A DNA stretch of 64,000 nt from Phascolarctobacterium sp. (GCA_030531205.1 JAUNOC010000003.1:110800-174799), one strand, 5' to 3'; counted from the stretch's first letter, positions 17,124 to 25,656 are shown. Translations and numbers: made by a program. The notes: a model not told the origin generated them from the letters alone.

Positions 17124-18457
17124 TGGAAATTAGTGAGCAAGTTTTACAGACAAGTGAGAAATATATTCTGCAATTAAGAGCGCTTTATGTGGCCAATGGT
17201 TATCGCCCTTATCGTATGAGCAAGTTCGAGGAATATGACTTGTATGCGAAAAATAAAGGCTTTTTGGTGTCAGACAACGTAATTACTTTTACTGATACCA
17301 ATGGCAGGTTGTTGGCTTTGAAACCGGATGTAACCTTGAGCATTATCAAAAATTCCCAGGATTTGCCACAAGAGTTGCAGAAGGTTTGTTATAGCGAAAA
17401 TGTGTATCGTGAGGATAAGGGCACCAAAGCGTTCAAAGAGATTATGCAGACAGGTGTGGAGTGCTTTGGCAAGGTGGAGGATGAGGATGTTTATCAGGTC
17501 ATCATTCTGGCAGCCAAGAGCATGCAGTTGCTGGCTGCGGATTGGGTGTTGGAATTGGCTAATGTGGATGCAGTAATGTGGCAACGGCTGGCGGCCAGTG
17601 AGTTTGCCGGACATTTGCATTTAACACCTGTCATTCCTGTGGATGCCAACTATTATAATGGTACAGTGTTCAAGGGCTATATTAACGGGGTACCCAGTGC
17701 GGTGTTGTCCGGCGGTCAGTATGACAGGTTGATGGAAAAAATGCACCGACATTCCAAAGCCATTGGCTTTGCCGTATATGTGGATTTGCTGGAACGGTTG
17801 GAGCAGGTACAGACAGCGGTGCAGGATGATTTCCTTAATGTGGCTTTGCCTAAGGGACGGTTAGGGGAAAAGGTCTATGCCATGTTTGCCAAGGCAGGGT
17901 ATGAATGTCCTTCTATTTTGGAGAACAATAGAAAGTTATTTTTTGAAAATGAGGAAAAGAAAATCCGTTATTATTGGGTAAAACCCAATGATGTGGCAAA
18001 ATATGTGGAGCGTGGGGCGGCGGATTTAGGTATAACCGGTCTAGATATTTTGGCAGAATATGAGCCGGATGTAACGGAACTTTTGGATCTGAAAATTGGC
18101 ATTTGCCGTATGATGGTGGCAGGTATCAAAGGTGCAAAAATGAACGAAACAAGTACCTTGCGTGTGGCAACTAAATTCACCAATATTGCCACAAAGTATT
18201 ATCGGTCTAAGGGAAGGGACATAGATATTATTAAGTTGCATGGTTCAATAGAAATTGCTCCGTTGTTGGGGTTGAGTGATGTAATTGTGGATATTGTGGA
18301 AACGGGTACAACCCTTAAAGAAAATAATTTGGAAGAGTTGGAAACGGTATTGCCCATAAGTGCCCGGCTGATTGCCAACAAGAGTGCCTGCAAGTTTAAG
18401 CAGGAGAAGATTGATTTGGTTAAGAAGGAACTGGGAAATATCTTGGTCAATGAATAA
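17123..18457 (+). CDS. hisG: Fused HisZ-HisG: ATP phosphoribosyltransferase with its regulatory subunit
   Basis: A single 444-residue chain. Residues 1 to about 228 are HisZ-like (HisRS catalytic-core relative): motif 2 region VYREDKGTKAFKEIMQTGVE and the motif 3 region AVLSGGQYDRLMEKM. Residues about 237-444 are short-form HisG: VALPKGRLGEKVYAMF, then the PRPP site DIVETGTTLKENNLEEL. HisG normally condenses ATP with PRPP as the first histidine step and, in its short form, needs a separate HisZ of 320-420 residues. Here HisZ is both fused and shortened: only about 80 residues separate motif 2 from the Gly-rich motif 3 region. The one-base overlap with the regulator gene implies coupling. Confidence 0.9.
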   Translation: MEISEQVLQTSEKYILQLRALYVANGYRPYRMSKFEEYDLYAKNKGFLVSDNVITFTDTNGRLLALKPDVTLSIIKNSQDLPQELQKVCYSENVYREDKGTKAFKEIMQTGVECFGKVEDEDVYQVIILAAKSMQLLAADWVLELANVDAVMWQRLAASEFAGHLHLTPVIPVDANYYNGTVFKGYINGVPSAVLSGGQYDRLMEKMHRHSKAIGFAVYVDLLERLEQVQTAVQDDFLNVALPKGRLGEKVYAMFAKAGYECPSILENNRKLFFENEEKKIRYYWVKPNDVAKYVERGAADLGITGLDILAEYEPDVTELLDLKIGICRMMVAGIKGAKMNETSTLRVATKFTNIATKYYRSKGRDIDIIKLHGSIEIAPLLGLSDVIVDIVETGTTLKENNLEELETVLPISARLIANKSACKFKQEKIDLVKKELGNILVNE

Positions 18458-18550
18458 TTTTGGTAAAGAGTTCCTGTGATTAGATTTTTAGTCAACGGAA
18501 CATATTACCATAATTGCTCTTTGGTCTTTGATAAATTGCTAATTTATTTG
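18458..18550 (+). repeat. REP-like repeat, copy B, complete inverted-repeat form
   Basis: This copy has both arms: TGGTAAAGAGTTCC plus TGTGATTA (18461-18482) and, six bases later, TAGTCAAC plus GGAACATATTACCA (18489-18510). The arms are imperfect inverted repeats of about 22 bp. The right part continues with TTGCTCTTTGGTCTTTG, shared with copy C near hisIE. It fills the gap between hisZG and hisD. Confidence 0.7.
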
Positions 18551-18562
18551 TGGAGGAATAAA

Positions 18563-19834
18563 ATGATTAAGATTTTTAAGTATGGTGAAGTTGCAAATGA
18601 AGAGATTTTTGCCAGAGTGATTCCTACTATGGATGTGGAGGCCATTGTAGCAGATATTATTGCCACTGTTCGTAAGGATGGTGACAAGGCATTGTATTTT
18701 TATAGTGAAAAATTTGATAAAGCAAAATTGAATTCTTTGCAGGTAAGTCCTGAGGAAATTCAGGAAGCAGTAAATTCAGTAGAGCCAAAGTTTTTGAAAA
18801 TACTGAAAAAAGCGGCAGCCAATATTACCAAGTTTCACGAAAAACAAAAACGCAACAGTTTCATCATTAATGATGAGGATGGTATTGTTGTTGGTCAAAA
18901 GATTATTCCCGTTGACAGGGCTGGATTGTATGTTCCCGGCGGTACAGCGGCCTATCCTTCCACGGTTTTGATGGATGCCATTCCCGCTAAGATTGCCGGG
19001 TGTAAAGAAGTGGTGATGGTTACCCCTCCCAATAGTCAGGGCAAAGTAAATCCTTATATTTTAGCGGCTGCTTATGTGGCAGGTGTGGACAAGATTTTCA
19101 AAGTTGGTGGTGCTCAGGCGGTAGCGGCTTTGGCTTATGGAACAGAGAGTGTTCCAAAAGTGGATAAGATTGTTGGCCCCGGTAATGCTTTTGTAGCGGA
19201 GGCGAAAAAGCAGGTCTTCGGTAAGGTAAGTATTGATATGATTGCTGGTCCTAGCGAGATTTTGATTGTAGCGGACGGCAAGAGTAATCCACAGCATATG
19301 GCGGCAGATTTGTTGAGTCAGGCGGAGCATGACAAGTTGGCAAGTGCAGTGCTGGTAACAAATTCCAATGATTTGGCTGTAGCAGTACAGAAGGAATTGG
19401 AAGTGCAAATTCCCAAGTTGGAACGGCAGGAGATTGCCCGGGCATCCATTGACAACAATGGTAAGATTATTGTAGCGGACGATATTATGCGTGCCATTGA
19501 AATTGCCAACGAAATTGCCCCGGAACATTTGGAATTGTGTGTTGATAATCCTTTTGACTATTTGGATGCAGTGCGGCATGCCGGCTCTATTTTCATGGGC
19601 AGGAATTGTCCGGAGGCCTTGGGGGATTATTTGGCAGGGCCTAATCATACTTTGCCTACAAGCGGTACTGCAAAGTTTTCCAGTCCTTTGTCAGTGGATG
19701 ACTTCGTAAAGAAAACTCAATACACTTATTACACGGCTAAAGCATTGTCAAGAGTGGGAAAGGATGTGGCGTTCTTTGCGGAGAAAGAGGGACTCACGGC
19801 TCACGCTAAGAGTGCAGTAATTCGGTTGAAGTAA
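18563..19834 (+). CDS. hisD: Histidinol dehydrogenase
   Basis: Zinc enzyme that oxidises histidinol to histidine with two NAD+, the last steps of the pathway. It has 423 residues from the ATG at 18563, which has a strong GGAGG site. The frame is open back to 18476, but that part lies in the intergenic repeat and is not coding. Visible motifs are GLYVPGGTAAYPSTVLM, VGPGNAFVAEAKKQVFG and IDMIAGPSEILIVAD, the QAEHD metal-site region, and EHLEL. The first his gene after the fused hisZG. Confidence 0.95.
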   Translation: MIKIFKYGEVANEEIFARVIPTMDVEAIVADIIATVRKDGDKALYFYSEKFDKAKLNSLQVSPEEIQEAVNSVEPKFLKILKKAAANITKFHEKQKRNSFIINDEDGIVVGQKIIPVDRAGLYVPGGTAAYPSTVLMDAIPAKIAGCKEVVMVTPPNSQGKVNPYILAAAYVAGVDKIFKVGGAQAVAALAYGTESVPKVDKIVGPGNAFVAEAKKQVFGKVSIDMIAGPSEILIVADGKSNPQHMAADLLSQAEHDKLASAVLVTNSNDLAVAVQKELEVQIPKLERQEIARASIDNNGKIIVADDIMRAIEIANEIAPEHLELCVDNPFDYLDAVRHAGSIFMGRNCPEALGDYLAGPNHTLPTSGTAKFSSPLSVDDFVKKTQYTYYTAKALSRVGKDVAFFAEKEGLTAHAKSAVIRLK

Positions 19835-19875
19835 TCCAGACATTAGATGTCAGCATATTTCAGAAAGGAAAAATT

Positions 19876-20940
19876 ATGAGTAGGTTTTTCAGTAAAAAAT
19901 ATGATAAATTAGTGGCCTATGTGCCGGGGGAACAACCCAGGGACAGAAAGTATATAAAGTTAAACACTAATGAAAACCCGTATCCGCCTTCTCCTTTGGC
20001 ACAACGCTTGGCACGGGAAGTAGTTGGTGATTTGTATCTTTATTCCGACCCGACTTGCAAAGCGCTGACGGAAATGGCTGTGGCAAAACTGGGCGTGAAA
20101 GCGGAAGAAATTATGTTCAACAACTCCAGCGACGAATCCTTGAATTTTGCTTTTATGGCTTTCTGTGACAAGGAACATCCGGCGGTGTTTGCTGATATTA
20201 CTTATGGTTTTAATCCGGTGTTTGCGGATTTGAATAATGTTCCGTACAGACAAATACCTTTGAAAGAAGATTTTTCTATTGATGTGAATGATTATTTCAA
20301 TGCAGGGGGTACGGTGTTTATTGCTAATCCAAATGCTATTACGGGTTTGAATTTATCTGTGGCAGAGATTGAAAAGGTGGTAGCAGGTAACCCCAATAAT
20401 GTGGTGGTCATTGACGAGGCCTATGTTGATTTTGGCGGAGAAACGGTCATTCCTTTGATTAGAAAATACAATAATTTGGTAGTCATTAGAACTTTTTCCA
20501 AGTCCCGTTCTTTGGCAGGAGCCCGTTTGGGGTGTATGATTGCCTGCCCGGAACTGATTCAAGATTTGCAGACCTTGCGTTATTCCACAAATCCTTATAA
20601 TGTCAATACCATGACTATGGCGGCAGGTGTTGGCGCTTTGGCAGATGTAGAATATTTCCAAGAGTGTTGTGAGAAAATAAAAAGCAGCAGGGAGTATTTT
20701 ATCGGCGCATTACGAAAAGTTGGTTATAAAGTTGTAGATTCCTGCGCTAATTTTGTACTTGTTGGTTCACATAAAATGGATGGGGAAATGCTTTACACCA
20801 AGTTGAAAGAAAATGGTGTGGTAGTCAGGTTCTGGAATACAAAAAGATTGGCACCCTATGTGCGTATCAGTATTGGTACAAGGGAAGATATGGAAACTTG
20901 TGCTAAGATTATGACAGATATTCAGGAGGGCAAACTATGA
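19876..20940 (+). CDS. hisC: Histidinol-phosphate aminotransferase
   Basis: PLP-dependent class I/II aminotransferase, 354 residues, which converts imidazole-acetol phosphate to histidinol phosphate with glutamate. It shows LNTNENPYPPSP at the N-terminus, the VIDEAYVDFGGE segment, the PLP lysine in TFSKSRSLAGARLGCM and the C-terminal YVRISIGTREDM. The stop overlaps the hisB ATG by four bases. An AAAGGA site precedes the ATG. Confidence 0.94.
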   Translation: MSRFFSKKYDKLVAYVPGEQPRDRKYIKLNTNENPYPPSPLAQRLAREVVGDLYLYSDPTCKALTEMAVAKLGVKAEEIMFNNSSDESLNFAFMAFCDKEHPAVFADITYGFNPVFADLNNVPYRQIPLKEDFSIDVNDYFNAGGTVFIANPNAITGLNLSVAEIEKVVAGNPNNVVVIDEAYVDFGGETVIPLIRKYNNLVVIRTFSKSRSLAGARLGCMIACPELIQDLQTLRYSTNPYNVNTMTMAAGVGALADVEYFQECCEKIKSSREYFIGALRKVGYKVVDSCANFVLVGSHKMDGEMLYTKLKENGVVVRFWNTKRLAPYVRISIGTREDMETCAKIMTDIQEGKL

Positions 20941-21524
20941 GAGAAGCTCATATTGCAAGGAAAACTGCAGAAACTGATATTAAACTGGATTTGAATTTAG
21001 ACGGTGAGGGTAAAAGTAAGATTCACAGCGGTTGCGGTTTTCTTGACCACATGCTGACTTTGCTGGCATCCCACGGACATTTTGATTTGCAGTTGGAGTG
21101 TAAGGGGGATACTTGTGTGGATTATCATCACAGTGTGGAAGATATTGGGATTGCTTTAGGTCAGGCCTTCCGTCAGGCATTGGGAGATAAACGGGGAGTT
21201 CACCGCTATGGTGATATTGTTCTTCCCATGGATGAAACTTTGGTTCTGGTTTCTGCAGATTTTTCCGGGAGAAGTTTTTTAGGTTATAGTGTGAATATTC
21301 CCACAGAAAAAGTGGGGTATTTTGATACAGAATTAGTTGAGGAATTTTGGCAGGGTTTTGTACGTCAGGCAGAATGCGCCTTGCATATACGTATGTTGTC
21401 CGGCAAAAATTCCCACCACATTATTGAAGGTGTTTTCAAGGCAGTGGCAAGAAGCTTGAAGACGGCAGTAAGCATTGACCTTGCTTTTGCAGATAAAATT
21501 CCTTCCACTAAAGGGGTGCTGTAA
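20937..21524 (+). CDS. hisB: Imidazoleglycerol-phosphate dehydratase
   Basis: Monofunctional HisB dehydratase, 195 residues, without the histidinol-phosphatase domain of enteric HisB. Both metal-binding repeats are visible: FLDHMLTLLASHGHFDL with DYHHSVEDIGIALGQ, and SHHIIEGVFKAVARSLK. The phosphatase needed for the pathway is therefore encoded elsewhere, as none is seen in this cluster. It shares one base with the hisH start. Confidence 0.95.
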   Translation: MREAHIARKTAETDIKLDLNLDGEGKSKIHSGCGFLDHMLTLLASHGHFDLQLECKGDTCVDYHHSVEDIGIALGQAFRQALGDKRGVHRYGDIVLPMDETLVLVSADFSGRSFLGYSVNIPTEKVGYFDTELVEEFWQGFVRQAECALHIRMLSGKNSHHIIEGVFKAVARSLKTAVSIDLAFADKIPSTKGVL

Positions 21525-22150
21525 TGCTGGCAATAGTGGATTATGGCGTGGGAAATTTGTTTTCCCTGCAATGCAGTTTGAAAAAGATTGGGGAAATTCC
21601 AGTAGTTACGGGTAAATCAGAGGAACTTGCTAAGGCGGACAGAATTATCCTTCCCGGTGTGGGGGCCTTTGGAGATGCGGCGGCAAAATTGCGTCAAAGT
21701 GGTTTGGATAAGGTATTAAAGGATTTGACGGCTAAGGGAAAACCACTGTTGGGAATCTGTTTAGGTATGCAACTTTTGTTTGACAAGAGTTATGAATATG
21801 GAGAGCATGAGGGGCTGGGGTTAATTAAAGGTGCTATCCGTCCTATTGCTGATGTGGTGCCTAAGGATTTGAAGATTCCTCATATGGGGTGGAATGCCTT
21901 GCATTTTGTGAAACCACATCCTCTGTTTAAGTATCTTAAAGAAAACGACTGTGTGTATTTTGTTCATTCTTATCACGGTACGGACTGTGCCGAAACTATG
22001 TTGGCTACGGCGGAATACGGTGCAGAATTAACTGCTGCAGTTGGACAAAAGAATGTTATGGGGTGTCAGTTTCACCCGGAAAAAAGCGGGGAAGTGGGTT
22101 TAAATATTTTGCGTGCTTTTTGCGAAATGAAAGCAGGTAAATTATGTTGA
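21524..22150 (+). CDS. hisH: Imidazole glycerol phosphate synthase, glutaminase subunit
   Basis: Class I glutamine amidotransferase, 208 residues, which delivers ammonia to HisF. The triad is visible: Cys in LLGICLGMQLLF, and His and Glu in CQFHPEKSGEVGL. The oxyanion-region motif LPGVGAFGDA is present. It overlaps hisA by seven bases, as usual for tightly coupled his genes. Confidence 0.95.
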   Translation: MLAIVDYGVGNLFSLQCSLKKIGEIPVVTGKSEELAKADRIILPGVGAFGDAAAKLRQSGLDKVLKDLTAKGKPLLGICLGMQLLFDKSYEYGEHEGLGLIKGAIRPIADVVPKDLKIPHMGWNALHFVKPHPLFKYLKENDCVYFVHSYHGTDCAETMLATAEYGAELTAAVGQKNVMGCQFHPEKSGEVGLNILRAFCEMKAGKLC

Positions 22151-22857
22151 TTTATGCTGCGATAGATTTATATGAAGGTCAGGCGGTGCGACTTTTCAAG
22201 GGTGATTATGCTCAAAAAACAGTGTACAGTAATGAACCGGTAAAGGTGGCACAGGATTTTAAGAATAAGGGCATCACCCATGTTCATTTAGTGGATTTGG
22301 AAGGTGCGCTGAAAGGCACAACACCTAATTTTGATTTGGTTTGCGCTATAAAAAATACTACAGGTTTGTTCTGTGAAATTGGCGGGGGCATCCGCAGTAT
22401 GGATGTGATTGACAAGTATTTAGGTGCTGGCTTGGACAGGGTGATTTTAGGTACGGCGGCTGTAACGGATGAGAATTTGCTGGATACAGCTTTGGCAAAA
22501 TATGGTGAGAAAATTGCTGTGGGCATAGATATTAAAGACGGCAAGGTAGCTATTAAGGGTTGGACCAAGGCAAGTGAATTGGATGCTTTGGATTTTTGCG
22601 GCAAGATGCAAGAAAAGGGTGTACAAACTTTTATTTGTACAGATATTTCCAAAGACGGGGCTATGCAGGGTACTAACCGGCAGTTGTATAAGACATTGAG
22701 CGAGCAATTTGCAGTGAAAATTATTGCCAGCGGTGGCGTAAGTACACTGGATGATTTGACGGCATTGCGAAAGTATGATTTGCACGGAGCCATTGTGGGT
22801 AAGGCCTATTACACAGGAGCCATAGATTTGGTAAAGGCAGTTGAGGTAGCGAAATGA
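22144..22857 (+). CDS. hisA: ProFAR isomerase
   Basis: Half-barrel-duplicated TIM-barrel isomerase (phosphoribosylformimino-AICAR-P isomerase), 237 residues. The first catalytic Asp is in YAAIDLYEGQAVRL and the second in ICTDISKDGAMQGTN. Phosphate-binding loops EIGGGIRS and IASGGVS are seen. It overlaps hisH upstream and hisF downstream by a few bases. Confidence 0.94.
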   Translation: MLIYAAIDLYEGQAVRLFKGDYAQKTVYSNEPVKVAQDFKNKGITHVHLVDLEGALKGTTPNFDLVCAIKNTTGLFCEIGGGIRSMDVIDKYLGAGLDRVILGTAAVTDENLLDTALAKYGEKIAVGIDIKDGKVAIKGWTKASELDALDFCGKMQEKGVQTFICTDISKDGAMQGTNRQLYKTLSEQFAVKIIASGGVSTLDDLTALRKYDLHGAIVGKAYYTGAIDLVKAVEVAK

Positions 22858-23612
22858 TTACAAAAAGAATTATTCCTTGCCTTGATGTTAAGGATGGGAA
22901 TGTGGTTAAGGGAATGAATTTCACAGGACTGAAACAGGTGGCATCCCCCGTTGAACTGGCAAAGTATTATAGTGCCAACGGGGCGGATGAACTTGTGTTT
23001 TACGATATTACAGCATCTTCTGACGGTCGGAAGATTTTCACAGATATTTTACGGGAGACTGCCAGCCAGGTATTTATTCCCCTGACAGTTGGTGGCGGTA
23101 TCAATTCCCTGGCTGATTTTGACAGGGTGCTGAAGTGTGGCGCTGATAAGGTGAGCGTGAATTCCGGCGCTATCAAAAATCCTGACTTGGTTGGTGAGGC
23201 GGCGAAACTTTACGGTGACCAATGTGTAGTGTTGTCTGTGGATATAAAACGGGTGAACGGCAAATTCACGGTCTTTGCCAAAGGCGGCAGAGAAAATACA
23301 GGTATGGATGCTATTGAGTGGATAAAGCGTTGTGTGGATAATGGTGCCGGTGAAGTGGTGGTGAACTCCATTGATACAGATGGTGTGAAACAGGGTTTTG
23401 ATTTAGAAATGTTGGCTGCAGTTGGTGAAGTGGTACAGGTGCCCATTATTGCCAGCGGCGGAGCGGGAAAAATTGAAGATTTTATTACCTTGTTTAAAAA
23501 ATTGCCTAAGGTGGATGCGGGGCTGGCTGCCAGTATATTCCACTTTGGTGAAGTAAAAATACAGGATTTGAAAAAAGCTATGACGGCTGAGGGAATACCA
23601 AGCAGAGTTTAA
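22854..23612 (+). CDS. hisF: Imidazole glycerol phosphate synthase, cyclase subunit
   Basis: TIM-barrel cyclase that joins HisH, 252 residues. Catalytic Asp residues are in IPCLDVKDGNVVKGMNF and in SIDTDGVKQGFD. Phosphate loops VGGGINSLADF and ASGGAGKIEDF are intact. Its stop is followed directly by a long intergenic repeat (copy C) that separates it from hisIE. Confidence 0.95.
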   Translation: MITKRIIPCLDVKDGNVVKGMNFTGLKQVASPVELAKYYSANGADELVFYDITASSDGRKIFTDILRETASQVFIPLTVGGGINSLADFDRVLKCGADKVSVNSGAIKNPDLVGEAAKLYGDQCVVLSVDIKRVNGKFTVFAKGGRENTGMDAIEWIKRCVDNGAGEVVVNSIDTDGVKQGFDLEMLAAVGEVVQVPIIASGGAGKIEDFITLFKKLPKVDAGLAASIFHFGEVKIQDLKKAMTAEGIPSRV

Positions 23613-23742
23613 TACTAAAGACCAAATGACCAAATCAACAAAGACCAATAAGGGATAATTTTGTTACGCAAATTTCCAATTATAGTCAACGGAACAAATT
23701 TCCATAATTGGTCTTTGGTCTTTGGCGAATTGATAAATTAAG
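23613..23742 (+). repeat. REP-like repeat, copy C, between hisF and hisIE
   Basis: It has an outer inverted repeat of AAAGACCAA units (23617-23650) against TTGGTCTTTGGTCTTTG (23708-23724). The right arm TAGTCAAC plus GGAACAAATTTCCA lies at 23683-23704, closely matching copy B. The left core arm is degenerate here. Confidence 0.6.
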
Positions 23743-23757
23743 TTAGGAGAGATAATA

Positions 23758-24411
23758 GTGATGTTGAATATTGATGAACTGAAATTTGACGAAAAGGGTT
23801 TGATACCTGCCATTGTGGTGGATGCTTTCACCAAGCAGGTGCTGACTTTGGCCTATATGAATAAGGAAAGTTTGCAGATTTCTTTAGAAAAAGAACTGAC
23901 TTGTTTTTGGAGCCGTTCCCGCAAGGAACTGTGGCTGAAAGGGGAAACAAGCGGCAATTATCAGCATATTGTGTCCATGACTGCGGACTGCGATAAGGAT
24001 GCTTTGGTTGTAGTAGTTGAGCCGGAAGGACCGGCTTGTCATTTGGGAACATATTCCTGTTTTGCCAATCCTGTATTCCAAAGTGAAAAACGGAGCGAGT
24101 TTTCTTATCCCATGTTGTTGGAACTGATTAGGGGCAGGAAAACTAATCCGCAAGAGGGGTCTTATACTTCCTATCTTTTTGAAAAGGGTTTGGATAAGAT
24201 TTTGAAAAAGGTGGGTGAGGAAAGCACGGAGGTCATTATTGCCGCCCATGCTAAAAATAAACGGGAAACGGTTTATGAAATTTGTGATTTGATTTATCAT
24301 GTGATGGTTTTAATGGTGGAAGCGGGTATCAGTTTGAAAGATTTATTGGTGGAACTGGCGTCCCGCAGAATTATTGACCACAAAATAAAACAGGAAAGTT
24401 CTTGCAAATAA
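23758..24411 (+). CDS. hisI: Bifunctional phosphoribosyl-AMP cyclohydrolase / phosphoribosyl-ATP pyrophosphatase
   Basis: HisIE fusion of 217 residues. HisI (residues about 1-115) shows [19 protein letters not shown], the [11 protein letters not shown] metal site and [10 protein letters not shown]. HisE (about 125-215) shows [17 protein letters not shown] and [13 protein letters not shown]. It carries out steps 2 and 3 of histidine synthesis. GTG at 23758 and ATG at 23761 are both possible; the GGAGA site fits either. The last gene of the his cluster. No intrinsic terminator with a T-tract follows. Confidence 0.95.
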   Translation: MMLNIDELKFDEKGLIPAIVVDAFTKQVLTLAYMNKESLQISLEKELTCFWSRSRKELWLKGETSGNYQHIVSMTADCDKDALVVVVEPEGPACHLGTYSCFANPVFQSEKRSEFSYPMLLELIRGRKTNPQEGSYTSYLFEKGLDKILKKVGEESTEVIIAAHAKNKRETVYEICDLIYHVMVLMVEAGISLKDLLVELASRRIIDHKIKQESSCK

Positions 24412-24429
24412 TTAAAAAATGTGTATAAT
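24402..24429 (+). promoter_or_regulatory. Candidate promoter for tmRNA
   Basis: TTGCAA (24402-24407) and TATAAT (24424-24429) are spaced 16 bp and overlap the 3' end of hisIE. A 9-bp hairpin GGCAAATCC/GGATTTGCC (24443-24466) follows, then an AT-rich stretch up to the mature 5' end at 24528. The primary transcript would then carry a leader of about 90 nt. The promoter resembles that of argG (TTGCAAATAAT then TATAAT). Confidence 0.55.
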
Positions 24430-24527
24430 AATACTTCCAACCGGCAAATCCGTTTATGGATTTGCCCCAATGAATTAATAATTATTAATTCTTAATTCTT
24501 CATACATAAAAGGTGCTTTGAACCTTT

Positions 24528-24874
24528 GGGGATGTACCGTTTAAGAAGGGGGAACTTGATACTCAATAAGCGAGCAGTGATCCTGCCTCTCACTTAAAAC
24601 GGTAGAAACTTAAACTAAACGCAGAAGATAATTTTGCAATGGCTGCCTAAGGGCAACCCCGTTCTCTGAGTTCTGTCTGGCGGCAAGGATGAACGGCCAA
24701 TAGTCGGACTGGCGTGAAATGATTTCCGTAGTTTTGCGCAAGATTAACGGAATAGCAAATTTTTGACCCGTCATTAGGTTGGGGAAATGCGAAACAAATA
24801 AATGATGACTGCGCTCGGAGAAATTTGTCTACCAATATTTTCGGACAGGGGTTCGACTCCCCTCATCTCCACCA
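24528..24874 (+). ncRNA. ssrA: Transfer-messenger RNA (tmRNA)
   Basis: One-piece tmRNA of about 347 nt that rescues stalled ribosomes. The 5' GGGGATG pairs with CATCTCC just before the encoded ACCA end (24871-24874), and the T arm GGGGTTCGACTCCCC is clear. The tag reading frame starts at GCA 24621 and reads AEDNFAMAA before TAA (24648-24650). Met replaces the Leu more usual in the tag. A perfect terminator follows. Confidence 0.96.
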
Positions 24875-24887
24875 AATTGGAGATTTA

Positions 24888-24914
24888 AGCCGTGGGCTCT
24901 GCCCACGGCTTTTT
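24888..24914 (+). terminator. Intrinsic terminator of tmRNA
   Basis: A perfect 10-bp stem AGCCGTGGGC (24888-24897) pairs with GCCCACGGCT (24901-24910) around a TCT loop, followed by a T tract. Confidence 0.92.
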
Positions 24915-25001
24915 AAGTTTTGTAATAAAAATTTTTCGTCATATTTTTGCCACAATTTCTTTGTAGAATACAAGCAACAACAAAGAAAGGTGGTAGGAAT
25001 C

Positions 25002-25358
25002 ATGAAAAACATTTTGAAATCTATTAGCACAAAAATTATTGCGGCAGTATTAGTTGGCTTGACCTTTATGTCTCCTTTAAGTGGTGTTGCTTATGCGGCA
25101 CCAAAACATGGCAATCATCCGCCAAAGCAGGTTCAACACATGAGTCATGGTCACCAAAAGCAACCTGTTTCCCATCATGTTCAGCATAAACCTGCGCCCA
25201 AACCTGTTCGGCATGATGTACACCATGTTTATCACGAACCGCCCCGTTATGTGGTACATCGTGACAGACACCACGATGAGGTTGGAGTATTAGTCGGCGG
25301 ATTGATTTTAGGAACAATCATCGGTGCGGCTATTGCTGAAGCCAATTCTTCCAATTAA
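25002..25358 (+). CDS. Small secreted histidine-rich protein with glycine-zipper C-terminus
   Basis: 118 residues from the ATG at 25002, which has an AAAGGTGG site. A signal peptide of about 35 residues ends at AYAAP. The middle (about 36-92) is dominated by His, Pro, Lys and Val, with many HH and HxxH pairs, and could bind Ni, Zn or Cu (inference). The C-terminus, VGVLVGGLILGTIIGAAIAE, is a glycine-zipper or membrane-insertion segment. Similar small exported proteins are usually annotated only as hypothetical. It stands alone between two terminators. Confidence 0.8.
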   Translation: MKNILKSISTKIIAAVLVGLTFMSPLSGVAYAAPKHGNHPPKQVQHMSHGHQKQPVSHHVQHKPAPKPVRHDVHHVYHEPPRYVVHRDRHHDEVGVLVGGLILGTIIGAAIAEANSSN

Positions 25359-25378
25359 ACTATTCCCTCCTTCTTACG

Positions 25379-25409
25379 AAAAAGCCGTTCGTTCTGCGGA
25401 CGGCTTTTG
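25379..25409 (+). terminator. Intrinsic terminator of the His-rich gene
   Basis: AAAAGCCGTTCG pairs with CGGACGGCTTTT around TTCTG, with one G-U pair, ending in a short T tract. The 3' arm and the next 20 bases recur almost unchanged at about 27619-27640. Confidence 0.8.
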
Positions 25410-25413
25410 GTAT

Positions 25414-25566
25414 TTGCTCTTCAATAAAGTGCGTTCAAAACAATAAAATTGAGAAATTAAAGTAACGTTACTTTTACTCAAAGTAACGTTACAATGAAAA
25501 CTTATTTTTGCAATTTTAAAAGTGTTTTAGTGACGAGTTAGTTCATTGAACAATGGAGAGAGTGAA
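25414..25566 (+). repeat. Modular palindromic element P1
   Basis: The 153-nt element has a 37-nt left flank (25414-25450), a 53-nt core (25451-25503) and a 63-nt right flank (25504-25566). The flanks match element P2 at 35/37 and 59/63 positions. The core is unrelated in sequence but forms a perfect 13-bp hairpin, GTAACGTTACTTT (25462-25474) against AAAGTAACGTTAC (25480-25492), with a 5-nt loop. The left arm is itself part of a 16-bp palindrome (25459-25474). The right flank contains GTTCATTGAAC. This accounts for most of the 297-base gap before the glycosylase gene. Confidence 0.8.
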
Positions 25567-25640
25567 GGGGAAATGCAAGAGATAAATAATTAGAGGCAAT
25601 AGAAAATTTTGAAAGTAAAATTTGTGAATAATTGAATTTG

Positions 25641-25656
25641 TGATACAATATATTTA
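25641..25656 (+). promoter_or_regulatory. Extended -10 promoter directly abutting a start codon (leaderless)
   Basis: TGATACAAT (25641-25649, extended -10) ends only 6 bases before the ATG at 25656. Transcription would start at or next to the start codon. No ribosome binding site is present. Confidence 0.6.

Noticed and set aside
18476..18562. N-terminal extension of hisD by 29 residues
   Set aside because: The extension is translated repeat sequence, and a strong GGAGG site lies just before the ATG at 18563.
25459..25492. Two GTAACGTTAC copies as a possible CRISPR or iteron array
   Set aside because: Only two copies 11 bp apart, which also form one hairpin; no further units, cas genes or rep gene nearby.
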